From positions 1-34,957 of the forward strand of contig CACLPI010000012.1 in NCBI GenBank assembly GCA_902608795.1: 34,957 nt of DNA. The letters run 5' to 3'. The position numbers were made by a program, and so were the translations under genes. The notes beneath the pieces are model-generated. The model ran no database searches, was not told where the DNA came from, and was given only the letters and a program-made list of their open reading frames with translations. How positions within the stretch are numbered: position 1 is the stretch's first letter; every line of letters begins with the position of its first letter. Below are positions 1 to 9,337 of this stretch, one piece after another. The DNA is from an uncultured Bacteroidota bacterium. GTDB lineage: Bacteria > Bacteroidota > Bacteroidia > Flavobacteriales > Flavobacteriaceae.

Positions 1-3000
1 CCTTGGGAATACTTTATTGGTGATGGAAATAACACTAACCTTATTTTAAATAGCAATCTCTTAGACGGAGACCCTTTTGACAATAAAGGGTTTATAGTCG
101 AAGCTGAATATCCTGTTTATGTTTCTGCTAGATTATTTGCAAGTTCTCAAGATTATCAGGCCGGAACTATTGTAAGTAAAGGAACTACTGCGCTGGGAAA
201 TGAGTTTAGGGCTGGGAGTTTTGTAAGTGGTGGATTCTTGGAAGGCTCTGCAACTAATTATCTTGATTTCATATCTGTTTTAGCAACGCAGGACAATACC
301 ACGGTAAATTTTTCTGAGTTTGGTAACGGAGTAACATTTGTAAATAACATTCCAACGAGTAATATAATATTAAATGCGGGTGAATCATACTCAGTTGCAA
401 CAAGACCATATCCATCATCAACTAACTTTGATAATGCAGGAGGATTAATTGGAGCACTAATTGAATCAGATAAACCAATTGCGGTTAATTCCGGCTCCTT
501 TACTGGAAGTAACAGTTTAATTGGTAGTAATACTGGTCAAGATATTGGTATTGATCAGCTTGTTCCAAGTGATGTAGTAGGCGATGAATATATTTTTGTT
601 AGAGGTCTTGGTCCAGATGAGGTTGAAAGACCTCTTATCGTAGCAAATGAAGACAATACCGAAGTTTATGTGAACGGAACACTGCAAACCACTTTAAATG
701 CAAGTGAATACTACTCTGTACCATCAACTTTTTATGGTGTAAGTTATGAAATAGATAATTATGATTTTGGAGGTAATGTAAATAATGATGGTTATCCCGA
801 AGTTGATAATAACGGAACTGTTATTAATCCTGCTGCAAATGCTGATGATCAACCACCAACAAATCAGTCTAGTAATATGTATGTAAATACTTCAAAACCT
901 GTTTTTGCATATCAGGTAGTTGGTGGAATAAGAACTGGATCTGGAAGTAGTTGGGGTGGGGTCACAAGTGGTGTAGCAAATGTTGGATTATTTTTTGTTC
1001 CACCAATTAATTGCACAACTCCTAACACCGTTAACAATATTCCAGCTGTGAGCGAAATTGGAGGAGATATATTTGGGGGAGTAGTAACAATTATAGCTGA
1101 ATCAGGTGCTGATTTATTTATCAATGGAAACCCCATTACTGATTATGGTTCTATACCCCAGACCGTGGTAGCAAATCCTCTTTTTGAATCATATACAATT
1201 GAAAATTTATTAGGAAATGTTACCATTGAATCAAGTGCACAAGTATATGTTGCAACTTTTGGTGCCCAGGATTTTGCAACTTTTGGTGGCTACTACTCTG
1301 GATTTGATACCCAACCAGAAATTGTTCTTGAACCAATAACCATTGATACTGAAACTTGTATCCCTAACATAAGTTTAAATTTAGGAAGTATTTCTACCTA
1401 TGATGAATATCAATGGTTTTATAACGGAGTCGCAATTCCTGGTGCAACCCAGCCAGATTATGTGCCAACTGAAGCTGGGTACTATCAAATTTCTGCTAAT
1501 ATTTTAGATTGTGCAGGCGAAGCTTTGTCTAACAACTTACCCGTAAGCTCTTGTCCTGAAGATTATGATAATGATGGTATCAATGATAATATAGATATTG
1601 ATATTGATAATGATGGTATTTTAAACTGTATTGAATCTCTTGGGAATCAATTTATTGACCTAAGCAATCCAGCTGGTGGTACCATTGATGGTATTTATGA
1701 CTATACTTTTGGATTAAATTCCTCTGATCCCAGTGTAGCTGAATGGATTGGAGATAATTTGGGTAATTGGCAAACTTCTTCACCTCCATCCTATTTTGAT
1801 AGTGATAGTAACCCTCAAGATGGGTTTATATCTTCTTCAACAAGCTTCAATAATGAAATTAGTTTAGCTATAAGTCACAGTGGAGTAATTAATAGTACCA
1901 CAGTGACCAGCTCGCTAGATAATGAAGAATGGTTTAGTATTAAAGTTCCAACTGATAAAACCCTAACTTTACTCGATCCTGATGACCAGGTGTTAATTGA
2001 CACTAACTTTGATGGAATATTTGAAACTGGAGTCACAAACTTCTCCAATTTTGAAATTCGCTTTAGAATAAATGGGGCAAGCTTAGATGCAGATGATGCA
2101 ACTTTTATTTTTTACACACATTTAACAGATTTCTTTGAGGTTACTCATTACAATTCTTCTCAAAATGTTAATACTGCAATTTTTAATGTGATTGCTACAT
2201 GTCTTCCCTTGGACAGTGACGGAGATGGAGTAGTCGATTCAAGAGACTTTGATAGTGATAATGATGGAATTACTGACATAGTTGAGGCAAGCGGTGATGG
2301 TTATATTCCAATTTCTGGGATTGATACAAACGGTGATGGTTATGATGATATTTTTGCAAATGACTTTACACCAATTGACTTTGATAATGATGGAGTGTAT
2401 GATTATCTGGATTTAGACTCTGATAACGATGGTATTTTTGATCTTCATGAATCAGGGGCTTTAAATTTTGTAAATGATGGTGACCTGAATGGAGTAATTG
2501 ACGGAGCTGTTGTTGGAAATAACGGATTAAATGATTCAATTGAAACTACAGCAGACTCTGGAATTTTAAATTACTCTGTAGAAAATACCACATTTAACGA
2601 TGATGATTTCTTTAACTATATAAACTTGGATTCAGATTCTGATGGTTGCTATGATGTAGTTGAAGCAGGTTATACAGACCAAAATGATGATGGAATATTA
2701 GGAGATAATCCGATTAGTACTGATCCTGTAACTGGGCTCATTACAAGTGGAATTGATGGCTATACACTCCCAATTAATGATGATTATATAATTGGTGCGC
2801 CGATTGTTATTGATGTTCAGCCTGAAACAGAATATATTGTCTGTGAAAATGGGTCAGTTCAAATTACAATTCAATCAACAACAATAGATGAATACCAATG
2901 GCAATCATCAACTGACGGGATAAATTGGAGTGATCTTATTGATAATATATATTTTTCAGGCGTTAACAGTGCTACATTACAAATTATTGACATTCCTTTA

Positions 3001-6000
3001 TCATTAGATAATTTTCAATTTAGAGCTTTGGTTGACAGAGATGGGTTTGGGTGTATATTATATTCGGAATCATCAACATTATTGATTAATCCGGTTCCAG
3101 TGACAATAGTTCCAACTCCTTTGGAGGAGTGTGATGATGATTATGACGGAATAGTATCATATTTTGACTTAGAAACTAAAACTGACGAAATTTTAAATGG
3201 ACAAACTGGAATTACTGTAACCTATCATGAAACTATTAATGAAGCCGAAAATAATTTAAATGGATTGGTTGGATTGTATACGAATGTTGATGCAGATAAT
3301 CAAATACTTTATGTTAGATTAGAAGATAATGTAACCCTTTGTGTAGCAATTACTACTCTTGAGCTTGTTGTTAATCCTATTCCGGAAGTGGTTATACCAC
3401 CAGTTTCAGAAGTATGTGACGCTAACTACGACGGAATAACAACTATGGATCTAAGCTTATTAGACTCTGCAATTTTAAATGGTCAGACTGGAATTAGTCT
3501 TACGTATCATCTCACACAAGAGGATGCTGATGATGCTTTGGGTGCACTTCCTTTAAATTATCAAAATACATTATCTCCGTTTGACCAAGAGCTTTTTGTA
3601 AGACTAGAAAACGACATTACCGGTTGCTATTCTACAACAAGTCAAGAAATTATAGTTAATGTACCTGCTGTAATTGAGGTTGCAGATTATGAACTTTGTG
3701 ATTATAATAACCCTGGTGATATGCAAGAAATATTTGATGTAACCACTATGGATGGTGAAATTATAAACGGTCAGGATGTAACTTTATCCTACTTTACAAC
3801 ACTGGCTGATTCTCAAAATAATACTAATGCCCTATCAGTTGTAGAACTTCAAAATTATGAAAACACAACTGCATCTAGTGAGCCTATATATGTAAGATTA
3901 GAACAAAATGTAACAGGCTGTCTCAGTTTTGGTTCATTTAATGTCACCGTAAATCCATTACCCAATGTCATCGAAAATACAGACTTGGTTCAGTGTGATA
4001 TTGGAAATTTATTCATGGGAGACTCTCCAAACGATGGTTACTCCATTTATAATTTGGAAGAAGCTGCTGAAAATATTGTTATTGGTGATGATCCAAATAA
4101 CTATGTTCTTACCTTCCATACATCTCAGGCAGATTTAGATGCAGGAATTGGTGCTATCGCTGATCCTACAGCATACCTTAATACTTCTCCTTTACAAAAT
4201 ATTTATTGTAGAGTTGAAAACATTAACACAAGCTGCTACACTACTTCTTTTTTCTTTTTAGAAACTATATACAATCCAATACCTGCGGATGCTGGACTGA
4301 CTGTTTGCGATAATAGTGAGGGAAATGGAAATGATTATAACGGGCTGGGGTTATTTACGTTAAGTGATGCAAATGAATATGTATTATCATTAATTATTGA
4401 TATTGTTAATAACGACCTCGATCCTACAAACGATATTGCTGATTTTAGTGAACTTAACATTGCATATTATGTAAGTGAAGAAGATGCAATATTGGAGCTG
4501 AATCAACTACCTAATGAGTATGTGAGTGAAGTTCCAGATGAACAGACAGTCTATCTAAGGATTGAAAGAGGTAATGATTGTTTTGGAATTGATACAATGG
4601 ATTTAGTGGTACTAGCTGTTCCCGAGTACAACGAAATACAAGATGAAATTTTATGTACAGACACTCCAGGTGTTATTGATATAAACCTTACAGATTATGA
4701 TTCGCAAGTATTAGGACTTCAAGATCCTAATTTGTACAATGTAACATATCATGACTCTCAGTTAAATGCTGATACGGGAACCGATCCTTTGGTAAGCCCA
4801 TATACTGTAAACGAAGAGCAAACTATTTATGTTAGGGTCGAAGTGGATAATACTGACCCTTTTACAACCGGCTGTTTTATTTCTAATATAAACTTTACAT
4901 TATCCGTTGAAACAAAGCCTATTTTTGCAGCTCCTAGTCCACTTATCGTTTGTGATGATGATGAAATAGACGGAACTGCAATCATTGATATTTCTGTTGC
5001 AACTGAAGGAATTATGGCTGGTATCCAGGAAAATGTAGTTACCTATCATGAAACACCAGAGGATATGAATTCAGGTTTAAATGCCATAGAAAATACTTCG
5101 TCTTATACCAATATTTCAAATCCGCAAACACTTTACGTCAGAATTGAAGATGATATGACTGAACTAACTGGCTGTTATTCGGACACTACTTTAGAATTAT
5201 TTGTACAAATACCACCTCCAGTGACTGATCCTCCTGCGTTAGAATATTGTGATGCTGATGCTGATGGTTTTGGGGTATTTAATTTGAGTGAATCAGATGA
5301 AATAATTGCAAATGGTTTACCAAATTTATTAATTTCTTATCATGAGACTTTATCTGATGCAGAAAATAATTTATTCCCAATAACTGGCCCTTACAATAAT
5401 ATTGTTGCATACGAGCAAACTATCTATATTAGAGTTGAAGACACTACAATTACTACTGACTGTTACAGTTATTTAGAGCTTATATTGTCTGTAAATGATG
5501 TTCCACAGATTAACACATCACCTGCTTCACTTGAGATTTGTGATGATAATACTGCTGATGGTATTGGCATGTTTGATTTAAGTCTGAGTAATGATGACGT
5601 TCTTAATGGTTTAGATCCTTCTGAATTTACCATTACATACTATGAAAGTGAAGAGAATGCTGAGAATGCTGATAATGCTATTTTGACGCCATTTGCTTAC
5701 ACCAATGTTACCCCGTTTAATCAGTTTATTTGGGTTCGTGTTGAAAACAATACAACAGCTTGTTATAACACTACAAGTTTGGAGTTAATTGTAAACGAGT
5801 TACCAATACTAACACAGCCAGATCCGCTTAATCTTTGTGATTATAATAACTCTGGTGATGAAATTGAAGAGTTTACTTTAGAAGACAGTATTGAACAGGT
5901 CTTACAAGGTCAGACCGGTATTGTTATTACCTTTTATGAAACGCAAGAGGATGCAGAAAATGATGACAATCAAATTTTCAGTCCTTATACTAATACGAGT

Positions 6001-8610
6001 AATGCACAAACAATATATATAAGAGGTGAGGATGAGATTACAGGTTGTTACTCTACCGTTACATTGGATTTAAGGGTAAATCCTATACCAAGTCCTATCG
6101 TTCCTGACCCTATAGAAGAATGTGATGAAGATAATGATGGGTTTACATTTTTCACAATAGATGCTAATGAGTTGGATATAATCAATGGAGAGCTAGATAT
6201 TACTCTTTCTTATTATGAAACAATAACCAATGCTGAAAATGGTGTTGACCCTATTATTAGTCCATACTACAATATTGTTCCTGACAGTCAAATTATATTT
6301 GTTAGGGCAGAAAATATTATCACTGGTTGCTTTACCATTGTTGAGCAGGAACTTATTACGATTCCTTCACCAGAGTTACCATTCATTATAGAAGATATTG
6401 TTGTTTGTGATGAAGACTACGATGGGATTACAGTTTTTGATTTAACTCAGCAGGATGAAGATATTTTAGGCGAACAAAGTGCTACAGACTTTAATTTAAC
6501 CTATCATGAGACGTTAATAGATGCAGAGACTGGAGCAAGTCCTATTATAAATACCACTAGCTATCAAAATTTAAGTAATCCACAAACAATTTATGTAAGA
6601 CTGGAAGACGTTAACAATGGTTGTGTTAATGTAGGAGAATTTAATCTTATTGTAGGCATCCCACCTGTTATTGTTCAACCTACTCCTTTAGAAAAATGTG
6701 ATGACGAAGTTGCTGATCAGATTACGCAGTTTGATTTAACAACTAAAAATGATGAAATAACAGCAGGAAATATAGATTGGGAAGTTATTTATTATGAAAC
6801 GCAAGAGGATGCTCTGGCTGGAATTAATGGTATTGAAACCCCTGAATCTTATACAAATACATCTGTAGGCGGTAATCCTGCTAATCCGCAAACACTACAT
6901 GTAGCTGTTGTGAATAATGAAGGTTGTATAGCTTACACTACTTTGACCATAAGAGTACTTCCTAATCCAACTCCTAGTACTGACCCTGCAGATATAGAAT
7001 TATGTGATTACGATAATCCAGGTGATCAAATAGAGGTATTTGATATTACAATTAACGAAGTGTATATCATTAACGGAGAACTTGGCGTGAGTGTAGCATA
7101 CTACGAATCTTTAGAAAATGCTATTACAGAAACAACCCCGATTATAGGTCCTGATGTTTATACCAATATAGAACTAGGACAACAGACGATATATGTAAGG
7201 GTGACTAATGATACCACGGGATGTTTTACCATTGTTACTTTTGATATTATAGTAAATCCTTTACCGGATATATCTGCTGTAGGTGATGTTATTGCTTGTG
7301 AAGTGAATACAGATGGTTTTTATGATTTTGATTTAGATGATGTAAGTTCCGAATTATTAGGCTCTCAGGATCCTAATAACTTCACCGTTACTTATTATGA
7401 AACACAGCAGGATGCAGATAACGGAGAAAATGCTTTGATTAGCCCTTACACAAATACTACAAATCCACAGCAACTTTTTGTAAGTATTACAAATAATCTG
7501 ACGGGATGTAATATCAGTGGAGATAGCTTTAATATAGAAGTACAGGAAGCAGCTGTTGCAAATGGTGACGAAGTGCCTGCGGAACTTATAATATGTGATG
7601 ATCCGGATACAGCCAATGACGGTTTTGCTCAGTTCAATCTGGCAGATTTAGATCCTCAGATTTTAGACGGACAAGATCCTATAAACTTTACGGTAACTTA
7701 TTATGAAAGCATAGAAGATGCTGAAGACTCTGTAAATGCATTACCTGTAGATTTTGAAAACACTTCTAATCCTCAGGTTATTTTTGCAAGAGTGGATAAT
7801 GACACTACTGCAGACTCCCAATGTTACGATATAACAGAGGCAACTTTATTGGTTAATTTACTTCCTGAATTTACATTAGAAGAAAGTTATTTAGGTTGTA
7901 TCAATGTGAATGGGACTCAATTATTAGATGAAGTCATAATGGATATCGGACTTTCCCCTGTTGACTATAGCTTTGAGTGGATAGATCCAACAGGAGCTCT
8001 AGTATCAACTAATGTCACACATACGCCACAAATGGAGGGTGTATATACAGCTATAGCTACAAATATACTAACAGGTTGTAGTAGAGAAATAACAACAGAG
8101 GTAACCGCCAGCTCACCTGCTGTGGTAAGCCCTATTGTAACCACTGAATTTTTTGCAGAAGAAGCTATAGTAGAAGTAGGAATTGATGGCTCTGGAGACT
8201 ATGAATACAGTATAGACAACGGTCCATGGCAATTAGACAACATATTTACGGATGTATCCGCAGGCTTCCATGAGATAAGAGTTAGAGATTTAAACGGATG
8301 TGGAATTAGCTCGGCTACGGTACTGGTAATTGATTACCCAAGATTCTTTACTCCAAACGGAGACGGATATAATGACACTTGGCATATAGAGGGAATAGAA
8401 ACAAGACCTTTAGCAACTATATATATCTTTGATAGATACGGAAAATTATTAAAACAACTTAATCCACAGGGAGAAGGTTGGGATGGCACATATAATGGAG
8501 AACTAATGCCAGCTACTGATTACTGGTTTAAAATAACCCTAGATGTGATTTTTGGAGATGATGCAACAAATATCAAAACATATACCGGACACTTTAGTCT
8601 TAAAAGATAA
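1..8610 (+). CDS. Giant secreted/cell-surface modular protein, 5'-truncated by the window edge; IgGFc-binding-like N-terminal region, Ig-like segments, DxDxDG repeats, 16 tandem ~99-aa repeats, T9SS type-B (CHU_C/gliding motility-associated) C-terminal domain
   Basis: Frame 1 is open from base 1 (PWEYFIGDGNNTNL...), so the listed TTG at 238 is not the real start. The C-terminus YPRFFTPNGDGYNDTWHIEGIE...IYIFDRYGKLLKQL...GWDGTYNGELMPATDYWFKI..GHFSLKR is the classic type-B T9SS sorting domain. Confidence 0.93.
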   Translation, partial: PWEYFIGDGNNTNLILNSNLLDGDPFDNKGFIVEAEYPVYVSARLFASSQDYQAGTIVSKGTTALGNEFRAGSFVSGGFLEGSATNYLDFISVLATQDNTTVNFSEFGNGVTFVNNIPTSNIILNAGESYSVATRPYPSSTNFDNAGGLIGALIESDKPIAVNSGSFTGSNSLIGSNTGQDIGIDQLVPSDVVGDEYIFVRGLGPDEVERPLIVANEDNTEVYVNGTLQTTLNASEYYSVPSTFYGVSYEIDNYDFGGNVNNDGYPEVDNNGTVINPAANADDQPPTNQSSNMYVNTSKPVFAYQVVGGIRTGSGSSWGGVTSGVANVGLFFVPPINCTTPNTVNNIPAVSEIGGDIFGGVVTIIAESGADLFINGNPITDYGSIPQTVVANPLFESYTIENLLGNVTIESSAQVYVATFGAQDFATFGGYYSGFDTQPEIVLEPITIDTETCIPNISLNLGSISTYDEYQWFYNGVAIPGATQPDYVPTEAGYYQISANILDCAGEALSNNLPVSSCPEDYDNDGINDNIDIDIDNDGILNCIESLGNQFIDLSNPAGGTIDGIYDYTFGLNSSDPSVAEWIGDNLGNWQTSSPPSYFDSDSNPQDGFISSSTSFNNEISLAISHSGVINSTTVTSSLDNEEWFSIKVPTDKTLTLLDPDDQVLIDTNFDGIFETGVTNFSNFEIRFRINGASLDADDATFIFYTHLTDFFEVTHYNSSQNVNTAIFNVIATCLPLDSDGDGVVDSRDFDSDNDGITDIVEASGDGYIPISGIDTNGDGYDDIFANDFTPIDFDNDGVYDYLDLDSDNDGIFDLHESGALNFVNDGDLNGVIDGAVVGNNGLNDSIETTADSGILNYSVENTTFNDDDFFNYINLDSDSDGCYDVVEAGYTDQNDDGILGDNPISTDPVTGLITSGIDGYTLPINDDYIIGAPIVIDVQPETEYIVCENGSVQITIQSTTIDEYQWQSSTDGINWSDLIDNIYFSGVNSATLQIIDIPLSLDNFQFRALVDRDGFGCILYSESSTLLINPVPVTIVPTPLEECDDDYDGIVSYFDLETKTDEILNGQTGITVTYHETINEAENNLNGLVGLYTNVDADNQILYVRLEDNVTLCVAITTLELVVNPIPEVVIPPVSEVCDANYDGITTMDLSLLDSAILNGQTGISLTYHLTQEDADDALGALPLNYQNTLSPFDQELFVRLENDITGCYSTTSQEIIVNVPAVIEVADYELCDYNNPGDMQEIFDVTTMDGEIINGQDVTLSYFTTLADSQNNTNALSVVELQNYENTTASSEPIYVRLEQNVTGCLSFGSFNVTVNPLPNVIENTDLVQCDIGNLFMGDSPNDGYSIYNLEEAAENIVIGDDPNNYVLTFHTSQADLDAGIGAIADPTAYLNTSPLQNIYCRVENINTSCYTTSFFFLETIYNPIPADAGLTVCDNSEGNGNDYNGLGLFTLSDANEYVLSLIIDIVNNDLDPTNDIADFSELNIAYYVSEEDAILELNQLPNEYVSEVPDEQTVYLRIERGNDCFGIDTMDLVVLAVPEYNEIQDEILCTDTPGVIDINLTDYDSQVLGLQDPNLYNVTYHDSQLNADTGTDPLVSPYTVNEEQTIYVRVEVDNTDPFTTGCFISNINFTLSVETKPIFAAPSPLIVCDDDEIDGTAIIDISVATEGIMAGIQENVVTYHETPEDMNSGLNAIENTSSYTNISNPQTLYVRIEDDMTELTGCYSDTTLELFVQIPPPVTDPPALEYCDADADGFGVFNLSESDEIIANGLPNLLISYHETLSDAENNLFPITGPYNNIVAYEQTIYIRVEDTTITTDCYSYLELILSVNDVPQINTSPASLEICDDNTADGIGMFDLSLSNDDVLNGLDPSEFTITYYESEENAENADNAILTPFAYTNVTPFNQFIWVRVENNTTACYNTTSLELIVNELPILTQPDPLNLCDYNNSGDEIEEFTLEDSIEQVLQGQTGIVITFYETQEDAENDDNQIFSPYTNTSNAQTIYIRGEDEITGCYSTVTLDLRVNPIPSPIVPDPIEECDEDNDGFTFFTIDANELDIINGELDITLSYYETITNAENGVDPIISPYYNIVPDSQIIFVRAENIITGCFTIVEQELITIPSPELPFIIEDIVVCDEDYDGITVFDLTQQDEDILGEQSATDFNLTYHETLIDAETGASPIINTTSYQNLSNPQTIYVRLEDVNNGCVNVGEFNLIVGIPPVIVQPTPLEKCDDEVADQITQFDLTTKNDEITAGNIDWEVIYYETQEDALAGINGIETPESYTNTSVGGNPANPQTLHVAVVNNEGCIAYTTLTIRVLPNPTPSTDPADIELCDYDNPGDQIEVFDITINEVYIINGELGVSVAYYESLENAITETTPIIGPDVYTNIELGQQTIYVRVTNDTTGCFTIVTFDIIVNPLPDISAVGDVIACEVNTDGFYDFDLDDVSSELLGSQDPNNFTVTYYETQQDADNGENALISPYTNTTNPQQLFVSITNNLTGCNISGDSFNIEVQEAAVANGDEVPAELIICDDPDTANDGFAQFNLADLDPQILDGQDPINFTVTYYESIEDAEDSVNALPVDFENTSNPQVIFARVDNDTTADSQCYDITEATLLVNLLPEFTLEESYLGCINVNGTQLLDEVIMDIGLSPVDYSFEWIDPTGALVSTNVTHTPQMEGVYTAIATNILTGCSREITTEVTASSPAVVSPIVTTEFFAEEAIVEVGIDGSGDYEYSIDNGPWQLDNIFTDVSAGFHEIRVRDLNGCGISSATVLVIDYPRFFTPNGDGYNDTWHIEGIETRPLATIYIFDRYGKLLKQLNPQGEGWDGTYNGELMPATDYWFKITLDVIFGDDATNIKTYTGHFSLKR
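1561..2670 (+). other. Thrombospondin-type-3/EF-hand-like Ca-binding aspartate-rich repeats in the surface protein
   Basis: DYDNDGINDNIDIDIDNDGILNCIE, DSDGDGVVDSRDFDSDNDGITDIVE, DFDNDGVYDYLDLDSDNDGIFDLHE, DSDSDGCYDVVEAG motifs. Confidence 0.8.
3112..7878 (+). repeat. Array of 16 degenerate tandem protein repeats (~99 aa each), consensus ~ PxPLExCDxxxDGxxxFDLxxxxxxILxGQxxxxVTYYETxxDAxxxxxPIxxPYxNTxNPQTIYVRVExxxTGCYxxxxLxLxVNPxP
   Basis: Counted by eye in the translation: 16 units, each with an N-proximal 'xC(D/x)' and a C-proximal '(G/x)C' cysteine, a 'TYYET/TYHET' motif and an 'IYVRxE' motif. Confidence 0.9.
8332..8610 (+). other. T9SS type-B C-terminal sorting domain (CHU_C / gliding motility-associated C-terminal domain)
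   Basis: IDYPRFFTPNGDGYNDTW...IYIFDRYGKLL...GWDGTYNGELMPATDYWF motif set. Confidence 0.9.
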
Positions 8611-9273
8611 TCAATGAACTAAAAAGTTAAAGTGCTTTTGAAAGGGCTCATTTTCGAATGTGAAATGCCACCATTCCTTTGAATAGTTTTTGAAACCATG
8701 TTTAGTCATAATTTCATAAAGAATCATTCTGTTAGCTTTTTGATCTTCGTTAATATTTTTATAGAAAGTTGAAGATTCAATTCCAAAATAATCAAATATG
8801 GTTCCCATATCAAGTTCTTTATTTGATTTTATGTCAATAAGAGACACATCAACAGTACTACCTCTTGAATGACCAGATTTATATGCAATGTATCCAAGTT
8901 TAAATAGTTCTGATTTATTAACACTAGGATAATAAATAGCTTTATAAATAGTGTCATTGAGTTTATTAGACCATTGTACAAAAAAATCAACGGCTCTTTG
9001 AGGTCTGTAAGCATCATATAATATTAATGAGTATCCTAGTTTATTTAAATCGTCTTGTACCCTCGATAATGCCACAGCAGACTCTTTTGTTAAAATGGCA
9101 TTATTTGATTGATAACCATCTACATATTGACCTGTAAAATTTTCTGTGGAATAGTACTTTAAATCAACAATTATGCTTTTATCAATATCCTTCAAATAAA
9201 CAAATCCTTCTTCTAAATTATTATCGAAAAATATGCAATTAAACAGTAGCAATATAATTATTAATGTCCTCAT
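8611..9273 (-). CDS. D-alanyl-D-alanine dipeptidase, VanX/DdpX-like (M15D family), with N-terminal signal sequence
   Basis: DLKYYSTENFTGQ, YDAYRPQRAVDFFVQW, SGHSRGSTVDVSLID, KEWWHFTFENEPF are M15D zinc-site/catalytic motifs. Confidence 0.85.
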   Translation of the reverse strand: MRTLIIILLLFNCIFFDNNLEEGFVYLKDIDKSIIVDLKYYSTENFTGQYVDGYQSNNAILTKESAVALSRVQDDLNKLGYSLILYDAYRPQRAVDFFVQWSNKLNDTIYKAIYYPSVNKSELFKLGYIAYKSGHSRGSTVDVSLIDIKSNKELDMGTIFDYFGIESSTFYKNINEDQKANRMILYEIMTKHGFKNYSKEWWHFTFENEPFQKHFNFLVH

Positions 9274-9337
9274 ATAAAGTTTTGTTAAAGAAAGAATATG
9301 TTTAAAATTATTACATATTTTTGTTAAAAATAAAGTA

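Noticed and set aside
3112-7878. Repeat array as a CRISPR or DNA satellite
   Set aside because: Periodicity is at protein level (~297 nt, divergent), within a single open reading frame; no identical short repeats with spacers.
8611-9273. VanX homolog as a vancomycin-resistance determinant
   Set aside because: No vanH/vanA-type genes nearby; stand-alone M15D dipeptidases are common in Bacteroidetes and probably serve peptidoglycan turnover or nutrition.
9282-9323. Promoter candidate with TATTTTTG (9316-9323) before the DUF5916 gene
   Set aside because: The -7 element fits TAnnTTTG but the nearest TTG is 31 nt upstream, outside normal spacing; not supported enough to list as a feature.
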